A stretch of DNA of 64,000 bases from Devosia sp. RR2S18 (lineage in GTDB: Bacteria; Pseudomonadota; Alphaproteobacteria; Rhizobiales; Devosiaceae). The stretch spans positions 3,124,001 through 3,188,000 of the forward strand of contig NZ_CP126539.1 in the NCBI RefSeq assembly GCF_030177755.1. The letters run 5' to 3'. The position numbers and the translations under genes were made by a program. Shown here piece by piece: positions 8,768 through 17,778 of this stretch (position 1 is the first letter of the stretch; each line of letters starts with the position of its first letter). The notes under the pieces are model-generated. The model worked only from the letters and a program-made list of their open reading frames with translations, ran no database searches and was not told the DNA's origin.

Positions 8768-10003
8768 GATTGCCATGGCGCCGCCGGCTGCTGCGAGCAG
8801 CAACACCACGACCCATGGGGGCGTCTTCCACATCACCAGCAACAGGAACCCGCTCAGCGCCAGCGCAAAATCGATCGGCAGCAAAACTGCGCTCGTCCAG
8901 ACCGGATCATAAAGCGCAGCAGTTAGTATTCCAACGACAGCGGCATTCGCCCCGCGCATCGCCGCCTGCGCCGCCGGCCGGCCGCGCAGGGCCGACCAGA
9001 ACGGCAAGGCGCCAATCAGTAGCAGCAGGCCAGGCAGGAAAATTGCGACCAGCGCCACCGCCGCGCCCGCGATGCCACCGGGCGGCACGACGGCCACGGC
9101 GCCGAGATAGGCCGCAAAAGTAAAGAGTGGCCCGGGCACAGCCTGCGTCGCTCCATAGCCCGCCAGGAATGCATCCTCGCTTACCCACCCACGTGCGACC
9201 GTTTCGGCATCGAGCAGCGGCAGCACGACGTGGCCGCCGCCGAACACCAGCGCGCCAGCGCGGTAGAAGGCGTCAAACAGCGATACGCTTTGCGCGTTCC
9301 CAGCCCCCGCCAGCAGCGGCAAGCCAATGAGCAGCAGAAAAAACACCAGCAATGCTGCGGCCCCTGCCTGCTTGCTGATGCCAAACTGCAGCGGCGCCAC
9401 TTCTGGTCCCGCACCATTGCGGCACAGCCAGAGGCCGGCGCCAGCCCCTACGAGGATCGCACCCACCTGACCGATGGAGCCTGCCAGGAGGACCGAGAGA
9501 AACACTGCAAGCAGAGCAATGCCCGCCCGGTTTCGATCGGGCGTGAGCGTCCGGGCCATGCCCCAAACCGCTTGCGCCACCACGGCGACCGCCACGAGCT
9601 TGAGGCCATGCAACACGCCCTGGGCAATGGGCGAGTCGAGCGCTGCGGCACCCAAGGCGAAGAGAACGAGCAGCAGCGCGGATGGAAGGGTAAAGGCCGT
9701 CCAGGCAGCAATTGCCCCCAGCGGCCCAGCGCGGAGCAATCCAAGGGCAAAACCCACCTGGCTTGATGCAGGGCCGGGCAGGAACTGGCAAAGCGCCACC
9801 AGATCGCCATAGGCGCTCTCGGTCAGCCATTTGCGGCGCACCACCAGTTCGTCGCGGAAATAGCCGAGATGGGCGATTGGGCCGCCGAAGGAAGTCAGGC
9901 CCAATTTGAGAAAGGCCAGGAACACCTCTACTGGTGTTCCCGACCGCTTGACTTCTGCCTGCTGCAAACCTTGCGTCCTCTGACTAGCCCCGCTCACCCT
10001 CAC
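8759..10003 (-). CDS. chrA: Chromate transporter ChrA
   Basis: A polytopic inner-membrane protein of 414 residues with two CHR domains: 'FLKLGLTSFGGPIAHLGYFRDELV' opens the first and 'GALVFGGGHVVLPLLDAETV' the second. The family exports chromate, probably driven by the proton gradient; related proteins may carry other anions. The chosen start is GTG at 10003; nearby GTG and TTG codons are alternatives because no clear ribosome binding site was seen. No chromate regulator adjoins it. Confidence 0.88.
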   Translation of the reverse strand: MRVSGASQRTQGLQQAEVKRSGTPVEVFLAFLKLGLTSFGGPIAHLGYFRDELVVRRKWLTESAYGDLVALCQFLPGPASSQVGFALGLLRAGPLGAIAAWTAFTLPSALLLVLFALGAAALDSPIAQGVLHGLKLVAVAVVAQAVWGMARTLTPDRNRAGIALLAVFLSVLLAGSIGQVGAILVGAGAGLWLCRNGAGPEVAPLQFGISKQAGAAALLVFFLLLIGLPLLAGAGNAQSVSLFDAFYRAGALVFGGGHVVLPLLDAETVARGWVSEDAFLAGYGATQAVPGPLFTFAAYLGAVAVVPPGGIAGAAVALVAIFLPGLLLLIGALPFWSALRGRPAAQAAMRGANAAVVGILTAALYDPVWTSAVLLPIDFALALSGFLLLVMWKTPPWVVVLLLAAAGGAMAILA

Positions 10004-10036
10004 CGTTGAACATGACAGCTCGGTGAAGGTCTAGCC

Positions 10037-11740
10037 TCAGGCGACGCGCAGTTTCACGACGTTGCCCGGATTTTCTTCTTGGATCCGGAAAATCTCAGCG
10101 ATGCCGTCGAGTTCGCTTGCCTGGCCTTCGGCCTGCTCAATCGCGGCATTAGTTTCTTCAACCAGCGCTGCGTTGTGCTGGGTCATTTCGTCCAGTAGGC
10201 GAATAGCGGTGACCATCTCGGCAATCGAGGATGCCTGCTCCTGGCTTGCGGTTGCGATGCCTTCCACCAGGGCAGAGTTCTGGTTGACGGCCTCCAGCAT
10301 GGAGCCAAGGCGCTTGGCCGCATCGGACACCAGCTTGGAGCCATTGCGCACCTCGTCGGCAGATTGCTGCACCAACGCCTTAACCTCGGCGGAAGCGGAG
10401 GCTGCCGACTGGGCGAGCCGGCGCACTTCCACGGCAACCACGGCGAACCCCTTACCGGCATCTCCGGCCCGCGCCGCCTCGACCGAGGCGTTGAGCGCCA
10501 GTAGATTGGTCTGGAACGCCACGTCATCGATAAGCCCAATGATCGAAGAAATCTTGTTCGATGACTGGCTGATCCGCTCCATTGCCGAGTTTGCATCGGT
10601 CATCACTGCGCCACTCTCGGTGGCAACCTTTGAAACTGCATTTGCCGTGATTGCTGCCTCGCCTGCCCGCTTGGCGTTATCGGAGACAGTGGTGGACAAC
10701 TGTTCGATCGCGGCGCTGGTCTCTTCGATGGTAGCCGCTTGCCGGGTCGTGCGTTCGGCAAGATCGTTGGCGCCTGTCAGGATTTCGCCCGTCGCGTTCT
10801 TGAGCGTCGCCGAAGTCTGGCGCAATTGCCGGATGATGTCAGCAAAGCGCCCCGTCGTCTCGTTGAAGGCATGCCGCACTTCCTCCAACTCGCCCTCGAA
10901 GGGCTCGGTGATGCGCGTGTTGAGCTCGCCGTCCGCCAACTTGGCCAGACCCTGGCCGAGCAAGTTGACGGCGCGCTTGCGAGCGGTCACGTCCGTTGCG
11001 TATTTCACGACCTTGTAGGGTTTGCCCTCCAGGTCGAAGATTGGGTTGTAGGATGCCTGGATCCACACCTCTCGGCCTGCTTTGCCGAGCCGGCGAAACT
11101 CGCCTGCCTCGAACTCGCCCTGCCCCAAGCGCTGCCAGAACGCCTTGTATTCGGCACTCCGCGCGTAGTCTTGGGTGACAAATAGGCTATGATGCCGGCC
11201 CACTAGCTCCTCCAGGTCGTAGCCCATGGCGGCGCAAAAATTGGCGTTGGCCGAAACGATGTTGCCCGTCAGATCGAACTCGATCACCGCCTGCGACCGG
11301 CCGATAGCGTTGAGTTGCCCTTCGCTTGCTGCTGCAGCCATCCGCTGCGCGGTCACGTCGGAGGCGAGCTTGACCACCTTGATCGGATTGCCCTTGTCGT
11401 CGAACACCGGGTTGTAGCTCGCCTGGATCCAGACCGGCTGGCCATCCTTAGCGAAGCGCTTGTATTCGCCACGGTCGAACTCGCCGCCCCCTAGCCTTGC
11501 CCAGAATGCCTTGTACTCAGGGCCCTTGACCTCTTCGGGGTCAACAAAGATCGCGTGATGCTTGCCGACGACTTCCTCCAGCGAATAGCCCATGAGGGCG
11601 AGAAAATTCTGGTTCGCGGTCAGAATAGTGCCATCCAGGTCGAACTGGATGATCGCCTGCGAGGCTTCGAATGCGGCTAGCGTCGCGCGATCATTTGCCG
11701 CCGCGTTCGCGCGGAACGGGCGGGAAAAGAGGCTCTTCAT
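10037..11740 (-). CDS. Soluble methyl-accepting chemotaxis protein with two PAS domains
   Basis: A 567-residue chemoreceptor without membrane segments. Two consecutive, closely similar PAS domains (about 25-130 and 147-252, each ending with a PAC-like 'VWIQASYNP-F'), a HAMP-like linker (about 255-310, 'LAKLADGELNTRI') and an MCP signalling domain (about 320-545) with the hairpin tip 'DVAFQTNLLALNASVEAARAG'. The layout suggests cytoplasmic sensing of redox or oxygen through a PAS cofactor, which is inferred. The start at 11740 has AGGAG upstream; a longer frame from 11770 lacks this. No che genes lie nearby. Confidence 0.9.
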   Translation of the reverse strand: MKSLFSRPFRANAAANDRATLAAFEASQAIIQFDLDGTILTANQNFLALMGYSLEEVVGKHHAIFVDPEEVKGPEYKAFWARLGGGEFDRGEYKRFAKDGQPVWIQASYNPVFDDKGNPIKVVKLASDVTAQRMAAAASEGQLNAIGRSQAVIEFDLTGNIVSANANFCAAMGYDLEELVGRHHSLFVTQDYARSAEYKAFWQRLGQGEFEAGEFRRLGKAGREVWIQASYNPIFDLEGKPYKVVKYATDVTARKRAVNLLGQGLAKLADGELNTRITEPFEGELEEVRHAFNETTGRFADIIRQLRQTSATLKNATGEILTGANDLAERTTRQAATIEETSAAIEQLSTTVSDNAKRAGEAAITANAVSKVATESGAVMTDANSAMERISQSSNKISSIIGLIDDVAFQTNLLALNASVEAARAGDAGKGFAVVAVEVRRLAQSAASASAEVKALVQQSADEVRNGSKLVSDAAKRLGSMLEAVNQNSALVEGIATASQEQASSIAEMVTAIRLLDEMTQHNAALVEETNAAIEQAEGQASELDGIAEIFRIQEENPGNVVKLRVA

Positions 11741-11823
11741 TGTGGCAACTCCTGCGTCCAGGTAGAACAATGCTACTGGAACGCACAGGTTCCCTGCTCA
11801 GATCAAAATTTCTCAGCAAATAC

Positions 11824-11849
11824 AAACGGTTAATGGATGTTAACCGTTT
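11824..11849. repeat. Inverted repeat AAACGGTTAA-N6-TTAACCGTTT
   Basis: Perfect 10-bp arms separated by six bases lie between the chemoreceptor start (11740) and the lipoprotein stop (11853). There is no T-tract, so it is more likely an operator for the chemoreceptor gene than a terminator. The TTAA pairs are spaced six rather than seven bases, so this does not fit the CtrA consensus. Confidence 0.4.
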
Positions 11850-11852
11850 AAC

Positions 11853-12662
11853 CTACTTGGGCAACACAATTTCGGTGTCGATCCGCTGCGTCGCATAGCG
11901 GGAGGGCACCACCGCATGTCCAGCGGTCAGCCCGCCCTGGGCCCCGCTGCAGAAGTCGTGGCGGTTCGCGCGTCCGACGAAAAGGTGCAGTTGGCGCAGT
12001 GCCTCGTCTACTGCCATCGATTGTTCATGGGGTGTTTCGACCAGCAGGTGATCCAGCGCGTAGTTGTAACTCGTGTAGCGATAATTTAGCGCCCGCACGA
12101 ACCAGGCGATGCGCATGTCGTTCTCGGCCCGGCGCGCGGCAACGTCCGCCGTTGCCTCACCACCAAGCTGCAGCCCCTGCTGCGCCACCGCCCGTTGCCG
12201 GTCCACTTCGATCACCGCGCAGATCGCAAGGAACGTCGCCGGAATGGTGTCGAGATCGGCAGCAATATCGCGCCCAACGGTGGCATAGCGCGTGCGCGAG
12301 GAGCGATAGTCCGTGCTGCGCAGCCAATTGTAGTAACGGTCCGGCGCATATTTGTGATCGAGGGCTGGCGTCACCCGCGTCCGCTGCAGTTCGACCGCCA
12401 CATCGTAGAACCAGTCCTGGGTGTGGGGCGAGACAAGGAACCGCCAGACGCGGTCATGCATCTCCCGTTCCTGGTCGGTCTGATTGAAGCTCGACACCGG
12501 TTCCCGACGGGCCCGTGCCAGTGCACCACCGACCGCGGGCATCGCCGTGTCATGGGTAAAGCTGGGGCGTGCCCGACCGAAATCGCCGACCGGCCGTGGG
12601 CCACAAGCGGCCAGCGCAAGCACTACTCCGGCCACGACGCCGGCGCGCAGAAACTTATCCAC
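11853..12662 (-). CDS. Putative lipoprotein of unknown function
   Basis: A 269-residue protein. Read from GTG at 12662, residues 2-20 form a lipoprotein signal with lipobox L-A-A-C (Cys20), so the product is probably lipid-anchored. The mature part is rich in Arg and aromatic residues ('HTQDWFYDVAVELQR', 'DRYYNWLRSTDY', 'WFVRALNYRYTSYNYALDHLL') and looks helical; no family was recognised. A frame extending to 12722 would bury the signal peptide. The start overlaps the preceding small gene by eight bases, suggesting coupling. Confidence 0.72.
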   Translation of the reverse strand: MDKFLRAGVVAGVVLALAACGPRPVGDFGRARPSFTHDTAMPAVGGALARARREPVSSFNQTDQEREMHDRVWRFLVSPHTQDWFYDVAVELQRTRVTPALDHKYAPDRYYNWLRSTDYRSSRTRYATVGRDIAADLDTIPATFLAICAVIEVDRQRAVAQQGLQLGGEATADVAARRAENDMRIAWFVRALNYRYTSYNYALDHLLVETPHEQSMAVDEALRQLHLFVGRANRHDFCSGAQGGLTAGHAVVPSRYATQRIDTEIVLPK

Positions 12663-12822
12663 GCTTACGCTTGCGCGGGGTAGGATCGAGCCTGGTCGAT
12701 GGCGGTGGCGCCCCACGTTCATAACGAACCCCGGTAAAGATCAGGATCTGGGCCGTGCCGCGCGGTTTGTCCGCTGCCGCAGGCGGCGCGTTGCGGCGTT
12801 CGAAATTGACGAGCTTTCCCAA
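12655..12822 (-). CDS. Small basic protein, 55 residues
   Basis: A short gene starting at TTG (12822), with GGAGGA five bases upstream. The product begins LGKLVNFERRN, has a hydrophobic middle 'GTAQILIFTGVRYERG' and ends in the strongly basic PRKRKRG. Small proteins of this form (K-hydrophobic core-VRYER-basic tail) recur in Hyphomicrobiales without known function. Its 3' end overlaps the lipoprotein start. Support is the ribosome binding site, the composition and the familiar motif. Confidence 0.62.
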   Translation of the reverse strand: MGKLVNFERRNAPPAAADKPRGTAQILIFTGVRYERGAPPPSTRLDPTPRKRKRG

Positions 12823-12925
12823 GCTGTCCTCCAATCCGGCCCCGTTCCTTTCGGCAGCCGCGTTGTCAGTTGCAAATCAGCACGTGACGCCCCTCGTGCA
12901 GGACCGCATTAAGAGATCGTCAAGG

Positions 12926-12940
12926 TTAACAGTCTGCTAA
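12926..12940 (+). promoter_or_regulatory. Near-consensus CtrA box (TTAA-N7-CTAA)
   Basis: TTAA, seven bases, CTAAC lies 66 bases upstream of the DUF2336 start. It differs from the full CtrA consensus at one base. It sits in a divergent intergenic region, so it could serve either side. Weak on its own. Confidence 0.3.
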
Positions 12941-13005
12941 CGAATTACCGGCAAGAGTGAGCCTGCATCGAATGTGATGCAGAATTTGAGTCGACGGACC
13001 CGCAC

Positions 13006-14148
13006 ATGCTTGGTTTTCAGCCCTATGAGACATTCCAATTGCTGATCGAGAATGGCGGGGTAGACCGCACCAATACCCTTCTCATCGCCGCCTGCGACGC
13101 CTATGCGCGGCGCGGCAAACCCACTTCTCCCGAATTGGAACAGTTCGAGGCCCTCGCTACCCGCCTCTTCCCGCTGGCCGGCTCCCAAGCGCGCGCCAAG
13201 GGTGCAGCGATCCTTGGCCGGGCCGAGATGCTGTCCCCGGCGCTCGAGCAGCTGGTGGTCGAGCACATCGGGGAGGATCTCAACACCTTCCTTGAGGGCG
13301 CTGCCGACCTCTCCGAACCCACCATGATCGAGATCATCGCCCGCTACGATGTTTCGGCGGCGGCCGTGCTTGCCTCGCGCGATGACCTCTCCAATGTGGT
13401 GCTTGCCAAGCTCTTCCAGATGAATTCGCGCAAGGTCTACCGCGCCCTAGCATCCAACATTTCCATCGTGCCCCGCGGCGCTTATCTCAGCGCCCTCGCC
13501 CGCTCCGCCCAGATGGATCATCTCGTGGCCGAAGCGCTGGCCAAGCGCGACGACTTCGATGCGGCCCTCCTCGCTCCGGCATTCTTCGACCTCTCCGACG
13601 CCGACCGCACCAAGGTCATCCGCGCCTTTGCCCATCGCGAAACGCCGCTGGCGCCCATCCAGAAGACCATCGAACAGCTCACCGTCGCCAATGCGGAGCT
13701 GACCAAGGCGCTGATGAAGCTCTTCTCGGAAAACCGCCGGCCCGAGGTTACCAAACTTCTCAGTCAGTTGACGGGGCTCGACGAAGTGCGCTGCGGGCAG
13801 ATCGCCCACGACGTCACCGGTGCGTCCCTCTTTGTTATCCTGCGCGCCTTTGGCTGTTCGGCCTATGACGGGCTCAAGGTGCTGATCCACGCCACCAGCC
13901 ACGACACCGACCGGTCGCAGGCGCTGGCCGACTTTGCGACGCTCTTTGGCAATGTAAGCCCCGAATCGATGGCCTACCTGATGAGCGCATGGCGCGGCGA
14001 GGTGAACCTGCTCGAGCTCAACAAGCCCGAATACAAGCCGTTCACCCAGACCAGCACCCGCACTCCCAACACCATTGTCGCCAACAGTCCAGTGGTGGAA
14101 CAGGCGATCGAGGCCCTGTCGCGCATCGGCATCAAGCGCGCGAGCTAA
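13006..14148 (+). CDS. DUF2336 domain protein
   Basis: A soluble, largely helical protein of 380 residues containing the DUF2336 region over most of its length ('LFPLAGSQARAKGAAILGRAEMLSPALEQLVVEH', repeated helix pairs such as 'AAAVLASRDDLSNVVLAKLF'). The repeats look like HEAT-type helical hairpins, suggesting a scaffold. DUF2336 proteins are confined mostly to alphaproteobacteria and have no established biochemical role. Its stop overlaps that of the convergent DUF1491 gene by four bases. A near-consensus CtrA box lies upstream. Confidence 0.82.
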   Translation: MLGFQPYETFQLLIENGGVDRTNTLLIAACDAYARRGKPTSPELEQFEALATRLFPLAGSQARAKGAAILGRAEMLSPALEQLVVEHIGEDLNTFLEGAADLSEPTMIEIIARYDVSAAAVLASRDDLSNVVLAKLFQMNSRKVYRALASNISIVPRGAYLSALARSAQMDHLVAEALAKRDDFDAALLAPAFFDLSDADRTKVIRAFAHRETPLAPIQKTIEQLTVANAELTKALMKLFSENRRPEVTKLLSQLTGLDEVRCGQIAHDVTGASLFVILRAFGCSAYDGLKVLIHATSHDTDRSQALADFATLFGNVSPESMAYLMSAWRGEVNLLELNKPEYKPFTQTSTRTPNTIVANSPVVEQAIEALSRIGIKRAS

Positions 14149-14480
14149 GGCGTCAGATCGAGCCCGGCATCGTCGCCGCGCAGGTCGAGGCTTATTACCC
14201 AAAGATCGGGATCGAATCGAGCTTCTTGCTCAATGCGGTCCCGTACCTTGCTGGCATCCACCCGCGCGAAACGGCGCTGGAATATCAGCCCAGCATCATC
14301 TCGCTCGGCGTTTACCGGGGCCGGCGTAAACAGCGACACCGTGCCATCGAGGTGATCGACTTCAACGAAAACCTGCCCGGCAACCGGATCACCTCGACGG
14401 GACACCACGCACATATGACCCAGATCATTATGGCGCCGCACGAACACGCCGCACCAGATGTCGGTGCGTAGCCGGCTCAC
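14145..14480 (-). CDS. DUF1491 family protein
   Basis: A cytosolic protein of 111 residues matching DUF1491: 'SRLRTDIWCGVFVRRHNDLGHMCVVSRRGDPVAGQVFVEVDHLDG' and a C-terminal 'RFDPDLWVISLDLRG'. The family is alphaproteobacterial and uncharacterised. It begins one base after the peptidoglycan-binding protein gene ends, so it is the third gene of a tight operon with the upstream histidine kinase. Confidence 0.85.
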   Translation of the reverse strand: MSRLRTDIWCGVFVRRHNDLGHMCVVSRRGDPVAGQVFVEVDHLDGTVSLFTPAPVNAERDDAGLIFQRRFARVDASKVRDRIEQEARFDPDLWVISLDLRGDDAGLDLTP

Positions 14481-14481
14481 C

Positions 14482-15645
14482 TCAGATCGACGCCCCGGCG
14501 TCGAGCAGGAGGCCGACCAAGTCTGGGTTGACCTGCCCTGTCACCTTGTAGCTATGGAAGTTCTCGAACTCGCGGATCGCCCGAGCCGTGGAGTCGCCGG
14601 GATGGCCATCGATCGAGTCGTGATAGAAGCCGAGGCTGGCAAGCCCGCGCTGGATTTGGCTCACGAGCTGAGTGTTGTTGGCAGGCGCAAGCGTGGGTGC
14701 AGCGGCAGTCTGCGGCTGTGCCACAGGTTGCGGCGGAGCCATGTTTTCAAGTGAAGCCACCTTGACCGGTGCGGGCATCGGCTGCTGTCGAGGAGCGGCG
14801 GCAACCGGCAGGGCTGGAATGGGCTGGGCGCCCTGCGCGGCAGGTGTTTCGGCAACACCACCCACAGCCGCCACGATAGAGTCGATGGTTTGTGCCGCGG
14901 CACTACCAACTGTGTCGACCGCCCGGTCGACTGGCGTCAGCGTTTGCACCCGGGCAACAACTTGGTCAGGCGCTGGCGCAACGGGCTGAGCAGCTGGCGC
15001 GGCCTGCGCCTGCTGCACAATGGCGGGCTGCGGAGCGGGGGCGGCCACCACCGCAGCCGCAGGCTGGGCCACCGGCACTTTCCCCTGCGCGTCGGCGCGA
15101 GTTATGGCGTCGATGATATCGGGCGTGAGCGCGCCCGTCGGCTCAAGGCCATTGCGCTCCTCGAAAGCGCGGATCGCCTGAGCCGTCCGCGGACCATAAA
15201 AGCCATCCACCGTCCCTGAAAAGAGGCCGATCTCCGCCAGTTTTTTCTGCACGGCAAACGCGTCGCGGTTCCCCACCGGCGCATCGGGAATGGCCGGTTG
15301 CGCCGGTGCGACGCTGCCAGTCGTCTCCTGCGTGACTGCGGGCTCGCTGACGCTCGAAATCTCTGGCCGTGACGCTGGCACGGGCGCGCTAATCAGTGGA
15401 ACACCAGAGACAGCGGCAGGCACATTGGGGGCCGGAGCGAAGAAGGGGGCCGGGTGCTCACTGGTTTGGAAGTAGAGGGCATTGCTGCCCGCAAGGGCCG
15501 TTAACGTCACCAGGGCCAGAAGCCCCGTAGACGCGGCAGGCGCCCGCATGTAGCGCGAGACAGCCCAGAGGCCAGCACGGCCGATCTGGGATGCAAGAAC
15601 GCTGCCCGCCGCGAGGGGCAGGCGCGAGAGGGTTGTTGCCGTCAT
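14482..15645 (-). CDS. Membrane-anchored peptidoglycan-binding protein
   Basis: A 387-residue protein with one membrane helix near residues 38-55, then a long Ala/Pro/Gln-rich region that carries two PG_binding_1 domains: about 125-180 ('KLAEIGLFSGTVDGFYGPRTAQAIRAFE') and 323-384 ('GLASLGFYHDSIDGHPGDSTARAIREFE'). It probably binds cell-wall glycan in the periplasm; no catalytic domain is seen. The start at 15645 is part of an ATGA overlap with the kinase stop; an ATG at 15672 is an alternative without a ribosome binding site. Confidence 0.82.
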   Translation of the reverse strand: MTATTLSRLPLAAGSVLASQIGRAGLWAVSRYMRAPAASTGLLALVTLTALAGSNALYFQTSEHPAPFFAPAPNVPAAVSGVPLISAPVPASRPEISSVSEPAVTQETTGSVAPAQPAIPDAPVGNRDAFAVQKKLAEIGLFSGTVDGFYGPRTAQAIRAFEERNGLEPTGALTPDIIDAITRADAQGKVPVAQPAAAVVAAPAPQPAIVQQAQAAPAAQPVAPAPDQVVARVQTLTPVDRAVDTVGSAAAQTIDSIVAAVGGVAETPAAQGAQPIPALPVAAAPRQQPMPAPVKVASLENMAPPQPVAQPQTAAAPTLAPANNTQLVSQIQRGLASLGFYHDSIDGHPGDSTARAIREFENFHSYKVTGQVNPDLVGLLLDAGASI

Positions 15646-17447
15646 TGCGCTTTTCTTTTTTCTTCGGGCCATGGAATTGTTGGTTCGGCGGCAGGCTCTT
15701 TGCGGAATTGGGTTACCACCGCAGTGTCTTCGGAGTTTATTGCTGGACCGTTTATGGGCAGCAATACGGTCATGGTTGTCCCCGCCCCAATTTCCGAGAT
15801 CGCCCGCAAAGTGCCGCCATGCAGCTCGATCAGCCCCTTGACGATGGAGAGCCCCAGCCCAGTCCCGTCATAGCGGCGCGATAGGCCATCCTGCACCTGG
15901 AAGAAGGGCTCGCCGATTCGCTCCAGCGATTCGGGTGCCATGCCGACGCCAAAATCGCTCACCGACAGGTTCAGCATCTGCCCCTGCCGCTTGAGACTCA
16001 CCCGCACCGAGCCGCCGTCATGGCTGAACTTGATAGCGTTGGAGACCAGGTTGATCAGAATCTGCCGGCATGCCCGCTCGTCGCCCACCAGCAGCGGCAA
16101 GTTCTGCCCGATATCGGTCTCGATCTGCACCCTACGGGACTTGGCGACACCGTCAACCATGGCAAGGCAAGGGCCGACCAGTGCGGCTGCCTGGAAAGGC
16201 TCTCTCTGCAGTTCCATCTTACCCGCCTCGATCCTGCTCATGTCGAGCAGCATCCGAACCACTTCGAGCAGGTGCTTGCCACTTTGATGAATGAGCCCGG
16301 CATATTCCCGATTGGTGTCGGACAAATCCCCGCCGATGCCGCTGGTCATCATCTCGGAAAAGCCGACGACAGCGTTGAGGGGCGTTCTCAGCTCATGGCC
16401 GATCGTCGCGAGGAAGCGGGACTTGGCCTCCGAGGTTTCCTCGGCCGTCCGGCGCGCCTCACGCATGGCGGCTTCATGGTTTTTGCGTTCGGTGACGTCG
16501 CGGAAGAGCGCCACGACCTCGTGCCGCCCATCGGTCTCTTGCGGGTCGATCACCGGGGCAAAGCTCACCTCGACCCAGATGAAGCTGGGAACTGTGGCGC
16601 CCGGTTCATCCCGCCGCAGCCGGACCTCGATCACCCGCGCCTTGCCGCCGATATTGGCATCGGCAAAAGCGGTCAGATAGGCTGGGCGATCCAGCACGTG
16701 CAACCGTTCCGCAAGGCTGCTCGTCGTGATCTCAAACCTGCGGCAACCAAAAAGCTTCTCGGAGGAGTGCGACACCAACAAAAGGTCACCCTCGGAGGAA
16801 AAACGCAGTACGCCATCGCGAACGTGTTCGATCAGGTGCTGATAAGCGTTCACCTGCGCACGGTCATGTACCTCATACGCGGCGCCGATCCGATTGGCTG
16901 TGTAAGCCACAAGGCCCAGGGCGGCTAGGAACGCCACGCCGGCGACGGGCAGATAAAGGTCTCTGGCGAGTGGGATTGCCGGCGCGCCAACGATCGAGGC
17001 AGCGACACAGGCTGCAAGCACGCCTGCCAGCAGCAGCCAGCTCTGGCGACGCACTGCCCGGCGCCCGAGCAGCGATGCGAGGACCGGCCCCATGCTTGCA
17101 ATGCCCAATCCCGCATCGCCCAGTTCGGGGTCAACGAAGGTCAAAACCGTACCCATGGCCATGATGGCGAAGACCTGGCCGGCCGCGGCCTCATCATGCC
17201 GGCCACTATGATGCAGCGACAGCGTCACCATACCGGCGGCAAGGCAAAGGGCCGCCAGGACGAACGGCACCGCAGCGCCACCCACCATCCAGAAGACGCT
17301 CATGGGCATGGACGCAGCTGCAATGGCGATCAGTGCGCGGGAGTTATTGGCCAGCGTCTTGCGGCGCAGCACTTCGGGACGATGGGCTGACCCAGAATTG
17401 GCCAGACTCATCTCCTTGCTTGCGCCGAAAGAGAACAGGCTATGCAT
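15642..17447 (-). CDS. Membrane sensor histidine kinase, DivJ/PleC-like
   Basis: A 601-residue kinase. Hydrophobic segments fill about residues 35-185 (several membrane helices), followed by a PAS domain (about 200-320), a HisKA dimerisation domain with the phospho-acceptor in 'FLATIGHELRTPLNAVVGFSEMM' (His351) and an HATPase domain with 'NLVSNAIKFSHDGG', 'DFGVGMAPE' and 'GTGLGLSIVKGL'. The HisKA type and architecture resemble DivJ/PleC cell-cycle kinases; true orthology is not shown. The preferred ATG is at 17447; a TTG two codons earlier is possible. No response regulator adjoins it. It is coupled to the peptidoglycan-binding protein by ATGA. Confidence 0.85.
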   Translation of the reverse strand: MHSLFSFGASKEMSLANSGSAHRPEVLRRKTLANNSRALIAIAAASMPMSVFWMVGGAAVPFVLAALCLAAGMVTLSLHHSGRHDEAAAGQVFAIMAMGTVLTFVDPELGDAGLGIASMGPVLASLLGRRAVRRQSWLLLAGVLAACVAASIVGAPAIPLARDLYLPVAGVAFLAALGLVAYTANRIGAAYEVHDRAQVNAYQHLIEHVRDGVLRFSSEGDLLLVSHSSEKLFGCRRFEITTSSLAERLHVLDRPAYLTAFADANIGGKARVIEVRLRRDEPGATVPSFIWVEVSFAPVIDPQETDGRHEVVALFRDVTERKNHEAAMREARRTAEETSEAKSRFLATIGHELRTPLNAVVGFSEMMTSGIGGDLSDTNREYAGLIHQSGKHLLEVVRMLLDMSRIEAGKMELQREPFQAAALVGPCLAMVDGVAKSRRVQIETDIGQNLPLLVGDERACRQILINLVSNAIKFSHDGGSVRVSLKRQGQMLNLSVSDFGVGMAPESLERIGEPFFQVQDGLSRRYDGTGLGLSIVKGLIELHGGTLRAISEIGAGTTMTVLLPINGPAINSEDTAVVTQFRKEPAAEPTIPWPEEKRKAQ

Positions 17448-17778
17448 ACGCAATACTCACAAACGTCGACGCCGGTGGTCGGACCGGACTGGTCCCGAGG
17501 CTTGGCTGGTGGGCCGCGCCCCGCCTGAATGGACATCAGGTTCTTGTTATCGCCACACTGCGAGCCAAGAGCTAAGGCCCCCTTAAGCGCGCTGCCGCGG
17601 GGCCGTCCGGGTGCACCCTAGCGCGTCCTTTCGGCAGTTAGCGTAAACAAGCCCTTTCGCTAAACGTCCGATTTGCTTCAAACTTTATCGAAATGTCCCA
17701 GCACGGTTTAATGACCGCTCCCTAGTCTGAGGATCGACGCAGCATGGTGCTGCACGATTTGGCGGGACCGTTCATTCC
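17448..17778. other. Divergent intergenic region, 331 bp
   Basis: No gene was recognised here. It should hold the promoters of the histidine kinase operon (minus strand) and of the small secreted protein (plus strand). A CTAA-N7-TTAA sequence (17572-17586) is one base off a CtrA full site read on the minus strand. No tRNA-like fold was found. Confidence 0.4.

Noticed and set aside
11830..11843. TTAA pairs before the chemoreceptor gene as a CtrA box
   Set aside because: Spacing is six bases, not seven; the larger inverted repeat explains the sequence better.
17448..17778. Possible tRNA or small gene in the long divergent gap
   Set aside because: No cloverleaf, no CCA-type acceptor and no frame with a start site and plausible composition.
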